In this document: positions 9,097 through 17,830 of the stretch, in pieces
How the letters are laid out: every line of letters begins with the position of its first letter
Numbering within the stretch: position 1 is the stretch's first letter
NCBI GenBank assembly: GCA_021825585.1
Contig: JAKAGT010000003.1
Coordinates: forward strand, 124,001 to 188,000
Source of the DNA: Bacteroidota bacterium
GTDB lineage: Bacteria; Bacteroidota; Ignavibacteria; Kryptoniales; JAKASW01
Direction: 5' to 3'
DNA: 64,000 bases
The notes under the pieces: generated by a model
The model's database searches: none
Seen by the model: only the letters and a program-made list of their open reading frames with translations
What the model was told of the DNA's origin: nothing
Position numbers and translations under genes: made by a program

Positions 9097-10302
9097 ATGA
9101 CAGCATCTGAAACACTCTACGAGAGGGCTCTGAAGCATATTCCCTGGGGAACCCAGACGAATGCAAAGAGACCAATCCTCGAATATTCCGGAACGATGCC
9201 TTATTTCATTGAGCGCGCAAAAGGCTGCCGGTTTTGGGACGTCGACGGCGATGAGTACATCGACTACAGGCTCTCACTCGGACCGGTGATCCTCGGGTAT
9301 GGATACCCGAGTGTCGATGCCGCCGTGAAAGAGCAGCTTGAGAAAGGCGTCCTTTTCAGCATGGCGAGCCCGGTCGAGATCGAGCTCGCCGAAGCGATCA
9401 GCCGCATTGTGCCGTCGATGGAGATGGTCAGGTTCGGCAAGAACGGCGTTGATGCAAATGCCAGCAACCTGCGTATCGCAAGGGCATATTCAGGCAAGGA
9501 TAAGATGATAAGATGCGGATACAACGGTTACCATGACTGGTTCTCGACCGGGATCAGCGGTAATGGAGTCCCGCGCAGTCTTGCTGACTATGTATATGAG
9601 GTCCGGTACGGCGACGTGGAACAAGTCGAGAGCATCCTGAAGCGCGATGCCTCGAGCATCAGCTGCATACTAAGTTCGCCGTACGATTTCAACGAAGACA
9701 TCTCCGGAGACTATCCGAGAGCGTTAAGAAAACTGGCCGACGAATATGGAGTGATACTTATTTTCGATGAAGTTCTCACCGGCTTCAGGCTCTCGATCGG
9801 CGGGGCACAGGAATATTTCGGAGTGCGGCCTGATCTGAGCTCCTTTGCAAAAGCAGTTGCGAACGGTTTCCCGCTGTCAGTGTTTGGAGGAAAGCGGAAA
9901 CACATGCAGAAGCTGAACGATTTTGTGATCACCGCAACTTATGCGGGCGAAGCGCTCTCGATTGCCGCAGCGATCGCCACGCTGAAGGTGATGGAAAAAG
10001 AGAAGGTTCACGAGCATATCTACAAGATGGGGCGGCGGCTGATGGACGGTTTCACCGCAATTGCCAAACGGGTCGGAGTGGAAGTTAAGATAGGCGGCTT
10101 CCCGGTCGCCTCGTATTTCCTGTTCGACTATAAGGATGCGGATAAGAACAAGAAACTCCACGTCGAGCTCAATCGGGAGCTGTACAAGGAGAGAGTCTTT
10201 GTCTATGACAGATGGTTCATGTCTTTTTCGCACAAGGAGGCCGACATCGACCTGACTCTTGAAAGATTCGAGCGTGCATTGAAGAAGGCTGTAAAGGATT
10301 GA
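9097..10302 (+). CDS. Class III PLP aminotransferase (glutamate-1-semialdehyde aminomutase-like)
   Basis: 401 residues. The fold-type I PLP signatures are present: an N-terminal FWDVDGDEYIDY block, IFDEVLTGFR carrying the Asp that pairs with the pyridine nitrogen, and SSFAKAVANGFP with the Schiff-base lysine. Closest in style to glutamate-1-semialdehyde 2,1-aminomutase and related sugar or keto-acid aminotransferases. A haem-biosynthetic role is unlikely because no tetrapyrrole genes are near. Its partner gene starts 10 bases downstream and encodes an amidohydrolase, so the pair probably acts in one route, perhaps on an amino-sugar or an amino-keto compound (inference). AGGAAG precedes the ATG. 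Confidence 0.85.
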   Translation: MTASETLYERALKHIPWGTQTNAKRPILEYSGTMPYFIERAKGCRFWDVDGDEYIDYRLSLGPVILGYGYPSVDAAVKEQLEKGVLFSMASPVEIELAEAISRIVPSMEMVRFGKNGVDANASNLRIARAYSGKDKMIRCGYNGYHDWFSTGISGNGVPRSLADYVYEVRYGDVEQVESILKRDASSISCILSSPYDFNEDISGDYPRALRKLADEYGVILIFDEVLTGFRLSIGGAQEYFGVRPDLSSFAKAVANGFPLSVFGGKRKHMQKLNDFVITATYAGEALSIAAAIATLKVMEKEKVHEHIYKMGRRLMDGFTAIAKRVGVEVKIGGFPVASYFLFDYKDADKNKKLHVELNRELYKERVFVYDRWFMSFSHKEADIDLTLERFERALKKAVKD

Positions 10303-10312
10303 GACACGAAAG

Positions 10313-11908
10313 ATGAGCAAGATCGTTTATTTCGACAGCTTCGCCTTCGTGGGCAAACGAATGGGGAGTCCGCACTACAGCATCTACGAATTTGAAGATG
10401 TCGATGCCGAGTTGCGGCGATGCGGCGTTGCAGGAGCGCTCCTGACGCACACACTATCACGAGACTATGATCCGGTCGTCGGAAACAAAGTCCTTCTCGA
10501 TAAGATCGGGGCGAGGAAGAACTACGTTCCGTGCTTCGTGCTGAGACCGGACGACCTGGGCGAATTCCCCGACGTGGAAAGATATATCCAGGAGCAGGGG
10601 ATCAGAGCCGCCAGGTTGTATCCCAGGACTCAGATGTACGCCTTCGACGAGTTCACATGCGGAAGGATATTCGACACCCTCGAGCATCGCGAGATACCGC
10701 TTTTCATAGAAGGAGGACGCAGGTTTGTCCCGAGTTTCAACCAGGCGTCGCTGGAAGAACTTGACAGAGTCTGTTCGGCCCATCCCCGGCTTAAGATCGT
10801 CATCCAGGGATCCAGGTGGGATGGGATGCGGGAGGTCTTCTTCCTTATGAAGAAGCACGCGAACATTTTGATAGAGTTCTCTTCCCAGCAGGTGAACCGC
10901 GGGATTGAGTTCTTCCTGGATCATTTCGGTGCCGGGCGTCTTCTCTTCGGGACTCAGTTCCCATCGATGAGCGTCGGCGCCGCGCGCGCTTTCCTGGATT
11001 ATTCGCAGATCAAAGAGGGCGAGAAGAGACTGATTGCAGGCCTCAACCTCGCCGGGCTTCTGAAGATGGATCTTCCGGCCGATGTCGAAGGCGGGGAGAA
11101 GGATGACCGGATTCTGACGGTCGTGAAGAAAGGAAAGCCGCTCGACGAGTTCAACGTAATCGATGCGCACGCGCACATCGTCCCGGAGGGTGAGCATGTG
11201 GCCTACTCTCCCATACTCTACTCAGGCGCGAGCGACATGTCGAAGGGAGACGCGAGGCTGGGAATAAGGAAGGCATGCATCAGCGAGTGGCTTGGACTAT
11301 GGCTCGAACATGAACGGGGAAACGAAGCCACTTACGATGCCATGGCGAGGTTTCCCGATCACTTTATTGGTTACGGCGCGTTCGATCCGAATTTCGTCAA
11401 GGACTGGGAAAGCCTGCTGGAGAAATGGTATGTGCGGAGGCGATTTCTCGGCATAAAGCCGTACTATCCCCGGAACGAAGTCCCCTACAACAGCCAAAAG
11501 TGGGACCCGCTCTTTTCATTTGGAGACAAGCATAATCTCTTCGCGCTGCTTCACCCGTCCGACAATTTCATAAAGGAAGTCGATGAGATTTCGGTGAGGT
11601 ACCCCGGCCTCAGGCTGCTACTGGCGCATTCGGGCCTCAACTTCAAACATGCCGCGGAGGTTTCCGAGCTGGCGAAGAAACGGTCGAATGTCTTCCTGGA
11701 GATTACATTTACGGACGTCGTTGACGGGGTAATCGAGTTCATGGTCGGGCAGGTCGGAGCGGGAAAGGTCTTATTCGGTACAGACCAGCCGATGCGCGAT
11801 GCGTCGCCGCAGTTGGGCTGGGTTGCATACGCCAGAATTTCCGAAGAGGACAAGATTCGGATACTAGGAACGAACATGAACGACATATTAGCCGGCACGC
11901 GGTTGTAA
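10313..11908 (+). CDS. Tandem amidohydrolase-2 family protein with degenerate N-terminal domain
   Basis: 531 residues made of two amidohydrolase-2 (TIM-barrel) copies. The C-terminal copy (from about residue 280) keeps the metal ligands: VIDAHAHIVP, LLLAHSG and LFGTDQPM. The N-terminal copy has the same frame of motifs but without ligands: VYFDSFAFVG in place of the HxH motif, IVIQGSRWDG where the histidine should be, and LLFGTQFPSM with Gln for Asp. It is thus probably a non-catalytic domain, with hydrolysis or decarboxylation performed by the C-terminal half. It follows the aminotransferase by 10 bases. The substrate is unknown; members act on C-N, C-O or C-C bonds of small carboxylated or cyclic molecules. 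Confidence 0.82.
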   Translation: MSKIVYFDSFAFVGKRMGSPHYSIYEFEDVDAELRRCGVAGALLTHTLSRDYDPVVGNKVLLDKIGARKNYVPCFVLRPDDLGEFPDVERYIQEQGIRAARLYPRTQMYAFDEFTCGRIFDTLEHREIPLFIEGGRRFVPSFNQASLEELDRVCSAHPRLKIVIQGSRWDGMREVFFLMKKHANILIEFSSQQVNRGIEFFLDHFGAGRLLFGTQFPSMSVGAARAFLDYSQIKEGEKRLIAGLNLAGLLKMDLPADVEGGEKDDRILTVVKKGKPLDEFNVIDAHAHIVPEGEHVAYSPILYSGASDMSKGDARLGIRKACISEWLGLWLEHERGNEATYDAMARFPDHFIGYGAFDPNFVKDWESLLEKWYVRRRFLGIKPYYPRNEVPYNSQKWDPLFSFGDKHNLFALLHPSDNFIKEVDEISVRYPGLRLLLAHSGLNFKHAAEVSELAKKRSNVFLEITFTDVVDGVIEFMVGQVGAGKVLFGTDQPMRDASPQLGWVAYARISEEDKIRILGTNMNDILAGTRL

Positions 11909-11979
11909 TTGTAAGGATTGACGATGGTCTTTATTTACATAGTCCGCGTGCATAAAATTATGGAGAAATAGAAGAGGAA

Positions 11980-14658
11980 ATGGGTAAGGAACCGACTTAT
12001 AATATTGTAACTCACGCCCACTGGGACAGGGAATGGTACCTCAGTTTCGAGGAGTACAGGACCTGGCTCGTCGACATGGTCGATGAGTTGTTCGATAGAT
12101 TAGAAAGCGATCCGGACTTTGACTCGTTTCTGTTTGACGGGCAGGTCGCAATGCCTCTCGATTACCTGGAGATAAGGAAAGAGAGGCTCGATCAATTCAA
12201 AGAGTATGTGAGAAAGAAGAAGTTCATCATCGGCCCGTGGTATATCCTCACGGACCAATTCCTGCCAAGCGGGGAATCGCATATTCGCAATCTGCTGTAT
12301 GGATTATCCTTTTCACGTGAGCTCGGTGAGCCGATGATGGTCGGGTACGTTCCAGATCAGTTCGGCCACATAGCGCAGATGCCGCAGATACTTAAGGGGT
12401 TCGGTATAGACACCGCCGTAATATATCGCGGTTTCGGCGGCGAACCCGGCCAGGAATCTTCTGAATATAGATGGCGGTCGCCTGACGGAACCACGGTACT
12501 GATGGCACACCTTCCCAAAGACGGTTACAGCTTCGGTTATTTCGGCTCCGACAAGGAAGAGGAGTTTACCTGGAGATTCAGGCGGGTCATGGAAGAGATT
12601 GATCCCCGGGCGCAGACTTCACAGAGGCTGGTGCTCAACGGCGGCGACCATCACTGGGCGGACCCCAACGTCACGAGGGCGGCGAAGAAAATCGCTCGCG
12701 AACTCGGCGTGAACATTGTCCTGACCAACCTCGGCGACTACATGTCAAAGTTGAAGACCGAAGTCAGCATGGACAAGCTGCCCGTCGTCGACGGCGAGAT
12801 GAGGTTCGGCATCAGGTACGCTTTTGCCGTGATCGGAGGTACCGCATCGAGCAGGATGTACGTGAAGCAGGCCAACTATGAGTGCCAGAACAAGCTTGAG
12901 CGGGTGCTGGAGCCTTTGAACGCGATTGCAGTTGCCCTCGGCAGGAAAAGCAGGGGAGGTCTCGTCAAGCACGCATGGAAATACGTACTTCAGTCGCAGG
13001 ACCACGACGTTATCTGCGGGTCCAGCGTAGACAGCGTCTACGAAGAGACGATGGTGCGTTATGCGAAGGTCAAGGAAATCGCAAAGCAGGTGTCAACGCA
13101 AATCCTGAACGATATCATACCTCTCGACGGTTCGAAATACAGAGACGATCAGCACCTGTTCCTCGTCAACCTCCTTCCTTACAGAAGAGGCGGCGTGGTC
13201 GAATGTGATGTCGAGTTCTTTCTGAGGGACGTCATCATCGGTGTGAACCCGGATGTCAAAGTGCTTCCGGATGAACCCCGGTGCAGGACATTCAAGCTCG
13301 TCGCACCCGACGGCAAGGAAGTCTCATACCAGCTGATCAACCGTGAGGATGGTTACGGCATTACTTACGCGAAGTATTCTTATCCCCACCAGACGTGGGT
13401 CGACAGGTGGAAGATCGTGGTGTCGGCGGACCAGCTCCCGGCTATGGGCTACAGCGGGTATTCGGTTGTGAGAGACGAGTCGGCCACTGCATTGAAAACG
13501 GAGCTGAGAGTCACCGAAAGCTCGCTCGAGAACCAGGCCGTGAAGGTCAATGTTGAGAAAGACGGAACGCTGACTATCACGGACAAGGAAACAGGAGAAG
13601 TGTTTTCTGGTCTCAACGGTTTCGAGGATTCCGGCGATATCGGAGACGAGTACACATTCTGTCCGCCGGACGAAGACAAGACCGTCAGTTCGACCGGGTC
13701 GAAAGCATCGGTTCGTGTCGCCGAAAATGGTCCGCTGAGAGGAGCATTAGAGATACGCGTGCCGATGAAAATACCGGCTTCGATAGGCAAAGACCGATTA
13801 CAGCGAAGCGGGCAGTCGGTCGACTTCGATCTTGTTACGACCGTCTGCATGACGTACAACTCAAAGAGGGTCGACATCAAGACGACCGTCGACAACAACG
13901 CCCGGGACCACAGGTTGAGGGCACTCTTCAACAGCGGGATTAACACGGACATTTCTTTTGCCGATTCTCAGTTCACCGTGGTAAAGCGCAAACACCGCAG
14001 GTATGAAATGACGGGTTTCAAATTCGAGCTGCCGCAGAACCTGGAAGTCCTTCAGAGATTCGTAACGATCCAGCAGGGCAAGCGCGCGATCACCGTCTTC
14101 ACGAAGGGCCTTCCGGAGTACGAACTGAAACTCGATGAGCCCGGTATTCTGGCGGTTACACTGCTGCGTTCCGTCGGACATCTGTCAAGTTCCAATCTGA
14201 AGACGCGTCCGGGCGGAGACGCAGGCTGGAAAAACGAAACACCCGGAGCGCAGTGCCTTGGCATGAATACGTTTGAGTATAGTATTCTTGTGCACCAGTC
14301 AACGGAAGACTTCGCGGAGATCAATCGCTATGCTGAGGATTACAATTCTCGGATCATAACGACTGCCAGAAAACACCCGGTCGACGTTCCCCGCGAGGCT
14401 TCATATCTTGAATTAAAGGGAAATTCGCTGGCTTTCAGCGCCTTCAAGGAATCTGAGGATGGAACGGGAATCATCTTCAGGTGTTATAATTTGGCAGACC
14501 GCCGGTCGGGAGGGAGCCTCTCCGCCGGTTTGCCAATTAAGACGATGGAATCAGTGAGTCTTGAAGAAAAAGAGCGATCCAAATTGGACTACAAAAACCG
14601 GCAGACGGAGTTTGCCGTCGATGGTCATTCTATTCTTACGATCAAACTGCAAAAATGA
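11980..14658 (+). CDS. GH38 alpha-mannosidase
   Basis: 892 residues, typical for a bacterial GH38 enzyme. The zinc and catalytic motifs are in place: HAHWDREWY near residue 8, FDGQ, and PDQFGHIAQMP near residues 124-134, where the aspartate is the expected nucleophile. Further domains are the three-helix middle domain (about 290-370, with SQDHDVICGSSVDSVYEETM) and a C-terminal beta-sandwich. No signal peptide, so it acts in the cytosol on imported mannosides. GAAGAGGAA precedes the ATG. It sits between an amidohydrolase and a ferritin-like protein, so the alpha-mannoside is probably the entry point of the cluster's pathway (inference). Exact linkage cannot be told. Confidence 0.93.
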   Translation: MGKEPTYNIVTHAHWDREWYLSFEEYRTWLVDMVDELFDRLESDPDFDSFLFDGQVAMPLDYLEIRKERLDQFKEYVRKKKFIIGPWYILTDQFLPSGESHIRNLLYGLSFSRELGEPMMVGYVPDQFGHIAQMPQILKGFGIDTAVIYRGFGGEPGQESSEYRWRSPDGTTVLMAHLPKDGYSFGYFGSDKEEEFTWRFRRVMEEIDPRAQTSQRLVLNGGDHHWADPNVTRAAKKIARELGVNIVLTNLGDYMSKLKTEVSMDKLPVVDGEMRFGIRYAFAVIGGTASSRMYVKQANYECQNKLERVLEPLNAIAVALGRKSRGGLVKHAWKYVLQSQDHDVICGSSVDSVYEETMVRYAKVKEIAKQVSTQILNDIIPLDGSKYRDDQHLFLVNLLPYRRGGVVECDVEFFLRDVIIGVNPDVKVLPDEPRCRTFKLVAPDGKEVSYQLINREDGYGITYAKYSYPHQTWVDRWKIVVSADQLPAMGYSGYSVVRDESATALKTELRVTESSLENQAVKVNVEKDGTLTITDKETGEVFSGLNGFEDSGDIGDEYTFCPPDEDKTVSSTGSKASVRVAENGPLRGALEIRVPMKIPASIGKDRLQRSGQSVDFDLVTTVCMTYNSKRVDIKTTVDNNARDHRLRALFNSGINTDISFADSQFTVVKRKHRRYEMTGFKFELPQNLEVLQRFVTIQQGKRAITVFTKGLPEYELKLDEPGILAVTLLRSVGHLSSSNLKTRPGGDAGWKNETPGAQCLGMNTFEYSILVHQSTEDFAEINRYAEDYNSRIITTARKHPVDVPREASYLELKGNSLAFSAFKESEDGTGIIFRCYNLADRRSGGSLSAGLPIKTMESVSLEEKERSKLDYKNRQTEFAVDGHSILTIKLQK

Positions 14659-14676
14659 AGTACAGAGGAGGACATT

Positions 14677-15873
14677 ATGAAGTACTTATCAAAGGAGGAG
14701 GTAATCGATAGGTTTAAACGCTATCGATTCGTGAAGAACCAGATATTTGAGATGATGGGAGGCTGGGTACTGTCGTTCCCGGAGATCGAGATCAAGATTC
14801 AGTTCGGAAGGCAGATGTATTCTGACGCCCTGCATTCCGACCTGCTGAAACAGCGGCTGCACTACCTCGGCGCACGGACCGACAACAGGCAGATCGCGTA
14901 TCCCGACAAGAAGTTCTTCGCTTACCTTGAAGACCTGTGGCACAACGCCAGCCCGACGGTCGTGAAGCTCTATACCGTGGACGTGCTGCTGCGCTCGCTC
15001 ATCGTGGATACGATACGCGAGCAGCTCGACAGAACGTCGGTCCCCGAGGACAAGGCGTCCGAGGAAATCCTCAGGAGAATAGTGAGCGACGATTACGCCC
15101 GCATAAGCTGGGCCAACAGTGCGATCATGGAGCTGGATCCCGGCCGAGAGATCCTCACCGACAAGCTGAGAGAGACGCTGAAGGACAACCTGGCCAAGTC
15201 CGGCGGGTTTATGTCTTCGGAAGATCCGGGCGTTCCGTTCAAGAGAGAATTTGCCTACAGCAAGGCGCCCACCAGGCCGAAGAACTGGAAGATTATCGAA
15301 AATGCAGACGAGTATACCGAGAAGAATAACACGTACGACAACGTGGAAGGGAAGAAGCGCCTGTTGCACGACCTGGTTGACGGCGAGCTCTGCAGTATCG
15401 AGAGACTCGGGAAGATGCTCGCGGAGTTTCCCGATTTCCCGTGGGAAATGAAGATGCAGCTGACGAAACAGGCATGGGACGAATCCCGGCACGCTGAGTC
15501 GCAAATAAGGAGACTCAAGGAACTCGGTGGAAAAGTAGGTGATTATCCCGTAAATTATTGGGGTTGGGAGGTCGACGTTAATCGTCCCGACCCGCTCGAA
15601 AGGCTTGCGATCTCCAACATGACGTTTGAAAGCGAAGCCTGTAAACATATGAGTAGCTGGATCGAAACCGCCCGGACCACGGGAGACGAAGAGTCCGCCA
15701 GACTCATCGAGTTCATCCTGATGGATGAGGTTACGCATGTCCAGATCGGCAAGCGGTGGGTCGACGAACTGACGAAGAACGACCCTGAGCACTTGAAGAG
15801 AGTCCTTGCATACCCTGAGACCGTATTGGCGGAATCGCGGCCGAAGGGAATCAAGATGGAAGATCTCGTATGA
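14677..15873 (+). CDS. Ferritin-like di-metal protein (DUF455-like)
   Basis: 398 residues with strong ribosome site AGAGGAGG. The second half shows a complete ferritin-like four-helix metal set: GELCSIE (near 237), DESRHAE (E-x-x-H, near 268-272), FESEACKH (near 317) and DEVTHVQ (E-x-x-H, near 351-354), the pattern of a di-iron or di-manganese carboxylate centre. This matches DUF455-type ferritin-like proteins, whose reactions are mostly undefined; members of the wider superfamily include oxygenases and N-oxygenases. The N-terminal ~200 residues are helical and unrecognised. It follows GH38 by 18 bases, so it belongs to the same transcript. An oxidative step in the pathway is possible but unproven. 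Confidence 0.75.
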   Translation: MKYLSKEEVIDRFKRYRFVKNQIFEMMGGWVLSFPEIEIKIQFGRQMYSDALHSDLLKQRLHYLGARTDNRQIAYPDKKFFAYLEDLWHNASPTVVKLYTVDVLLRSLIVDTIREQLDRTSVPEDKASEEILRRIVSDDYARISWANSAIMELDPGREILTDKLRETLKDNLAKSGGFMSSEDPGVPFKREFAYSKAPTRPKNWKIIENADEYTEKNNTYDNVEGKKRLLHDLVDGELCSIERLGKMLAEFPDFPWEMKMQLTKQAWDESRHAESQIRRLKELGGKVGDYPVNYWGWEVDVNRPDPLERLAISNMTFESEACKHMSSWIETARTTGDEESARLIEFILMDEVTHVQIGKRWVDELTKNDPEHLKRVLAYPETVLAESRPKGIKMEDLV

Positions 15874-16050
15874 AGGAGAACGCCAGAGTGCATCGATATC
15901 GAGCGCGGAGTGACGCGGCGCCCCACTTCGCGCAGCCTGTATGCACAAAGGGATAAGCTTGATTCATAGGTCCTGACAGGGGGACATTACTAGGGAGGCT
16001 ATTAGCCTGACAAACACAAAGTCACGCGCAAAAGGCGGTGAAGCATTTCT

Positions 16051-16830
16051 ATGGCTCCGAATTATATAGTACCTGCTGTAGATAGGACTGTGAAGGTCCT
16101 GCAGTCCCTCGTCCACCATCCCAGCGGAATTTCGCTGGCTAAGCTGGCGGTTGAAACAGAGATTCCAAAGAGCTCACTCTTCAGGATACTAATGACGCTC
16201 CGGCATCATTCCCTCGTAACCGTGGACTCGGAAAGGGAGACTTTCTGCCTCGGCATCAAGCTCGTCGAATGGGGGAGCGCCACTCTCGAAAGGCTTGACG
16301 TCAAAGCGGTTGTCCATCCGTATCTCGTGCGGTTGGCCGCGCAGACAGGTCAAAGTTTTTATCTTGCGCTTCTGAACGACGCAGAGGTCCTGCTTGTCGA
16401 TCGTGCGGACACTCCCGATATCTGGCAGATCGTCACGAGGCTGGGACTTCGTTCGCCGGTTCATTGCACGGCGAGCGGCCTGTCGATGATAGCGGAGCTC
16501 CCCGACCAGGAAATCAACGAGCTGATCGAGGCGAAGGGACTCGCACGGTTTACACCCAAGACCATAACCACCGAGAAGGCGCTCAAGAAGAAACTCGCCG
16601 AGGTGCGAAGGCTCGGTTATGCCGTTGCCGACGGGGATTTCAAACCTGATCTCTACGCGTTAGCCGTCGGAATCAGGGATTACCAGGGGAAAATCGTGGC
16701 TTCTCTAATGACTGCGCTTCACTCGGCGAGTGCGAGAAAGAGCAAGAAGCTGGTCGCATCGCTGATCAAAATTCTGCAGGATGAAGGATACGACATTTCG
16801 AAACGGCTCGGATACAGGGGCGACATGTAA
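16051..16830 (+). CDS. IclR family transcriptional regulator
   Basis: 259 residues, the usual length. Residues ~8-65 form the winged HTH (VDRTVKVLQSLVHHPSGISL, then AVETEIPKSSLFRIL). Residues ~80-250 form the IclR effector domain (PYLVRLAAQTGQSFYLALLN, GLRSPVHCTASG). Such proteins bind DNA as dimers or tetramers and respond to small carbon-source metabolites. Its position in the middle of the catabolic cluster, with a 177-base upstream gap and a terminator hairpin just downstream, makes it the likely local regulator of the genes on both sides (inference). The start ATG 16051 follows AAAGGCGGTGA at a slightly long spacing. Confidence 0.92.
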   Translation: MAPNYIVPAVDRTVKVLQSLVHHPSGISLAKLAVETEIPKSSLFRILMTLRHHSLVTVDSERETFCLGIKLVEWGSATLERLDVKAVVHPYLVRLAAQTGQSFYLALLNDAEVLLVDRADTPDIWQIVTRLGLRSPVHCTASGLSMIAELPDQEINELIEAKGLARFTPKTITTEKALKKKLAEVRRLGYAVADGDFKPDLYALAVGIRDYQGKIVASLMTALHSASARKSKKLVASLIKILQDEGYDISKRLGYRGDM

Positions 16831-16833
16831 ATC

Positions 16834-16865
16834 CCGGGCCGGGATTGCGAGGCCCGGCTCTTTCC
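16834..16865 (+). terminator. Probable rho-independent terminator after the IclR gene
   Basis: A perfect 7-bp stem CCGGGCC/GGCCCGG (16834-16840 and 16851-16857) with a 10-base loop is followed by CTCTTT. It starts four bases after the IclR stop and would separate the upstream block from the isomerase-led block. The T run is short, so termination may be partial. Confidence 0.6.
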
Positions 16866-16978
16866 AAGATAGATTTTTCTAACCTCATAGAACTTTTCCT
16901 GTTCGCAAGCGAGAATGGATAGGAGAAAACGGCCTGCCATAAGCGGCCGCCTGCATATTATTCAACCTAAGGAACAGC

Positions 16979-17791
16979 ATGGAAATAGGAATCGTAAGTG
17001 ACGAGATATCTCCGGATTTTTCCGTCGCCGTGAAACACGGGCTGGATTGGGGAATCAGGAGATATGAAATCCGGGTGCTGAAAACGGGGCGCGTGCCTGA
17101 TGTGGAAGAGAGCGAGATACAAACAGTCCTGTCTCTCATCAAGACGAACGGCATCACCGTCACAGCTCTATCGCCCGGTCTTTTCAAAATTCCGGTTTCA
17201 AACGAAGCGGAGGCAAGGAGACAGCTCGGCGACGTGCTCCCGAGGACGATTGAACTGGATGCAAGACTTGGAACGAAGAAGGTCATCGTGTTCGGTTTTC
17301 AGCGGGAAGGAGAGGGGGCTCCGGCCGATCTCGACAAGGTGGTGAAGTATCTCGGCGCAGCCGCGGAAATCGGGCAGAAAGCGGGAATTGATTTACTTGT
17401 GGAAAACGAACCCGGTTTCTGGTGCGACACAGGCAAGAACACAGCGCTCGTGCTTAACAGGGTTGGATCACCGGCACTCAAGGCGAATTGGGACCCGTGC
17501 AACGCGTTCGGTCTGGACGAAGAACCATTTCCCGATGGCTACAGGCAGATAAAGAGTCTCATCGCAAACGTTCACGTAAAAGACACGCGAAAAGGCGGAC
17601 TCGTCGAATGTGTCCCGGTCGGAGAAGGCCTCATCGACTGGCAGGGACAACTTCAGGCGCTCGTCGAGGAGAAACAGGTGGAGCATGTGACCATTGAAAC
17701 GCACTGCCTCCCCCTCATTGATAAGTCGAGACAGAACACAGAAACCATAAGAAACATTCTGGCCAAAATTGCGGAGAACCAGCTCCGGTGA
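16979..17791 (+). CDS. Sugar phosphate isomerase/epimerase-like TIM barrel
   Basis: 270 residues, a typical AP-endonuclease-2/xylose-isomerase-like TIM barrel of the IolE/Hyi kind. Likely metal ligands are seen in order: the glutamate of LLVENEPG (strand 5), the aspartate of NWDPCN, the histidine of NVHVKDTR and the glutamate of VTIETHC. These enzymes isomerise, epimerise or dehydrate sugars, inosose-like compounds or hydroxypyruvate. It has no signal peptide. It opens the second block after the IclR terminator, and a flavin oxidoreductase gene follows after 39 bases. The substrate is undefined. Confidence 0.85.
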   Translation: MEIGIVSDEISPDFSVAVKHGLDWGIRRYEIRVLKTGRVPDVEESEIQTVLSLIKTNGITVTALSPGLFKIPVSNEAEARRQLGDVLPRTIELDARLGTKKVIVFGFQREGEGAPADLDKVVKYLGAAAEIGQKAGIDLLVENEPGFWCDTGKNTALVLNRVGSPALKANWDPCNAFGLDEEPFPDGYRQIKSLIANVHVKDTRKGGLVECVPVGEGLIDWQGQLQALVEEKQVEHVTIETHCLPLIDKSRQNTETIRNILAKIAENQLR

Positions 17792-17830
17792 GTATATACC
17801 GTTTCACCTTTTCCAACCAATAGGGATATC

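Noticed and set aside
9097-10302. hemL, glutamate-1-semialdehyde aminomutase of haem synthesis
   Set aside because: The family resemblance is general; the context is sugar catabolism with no tetrapyrrole genes.
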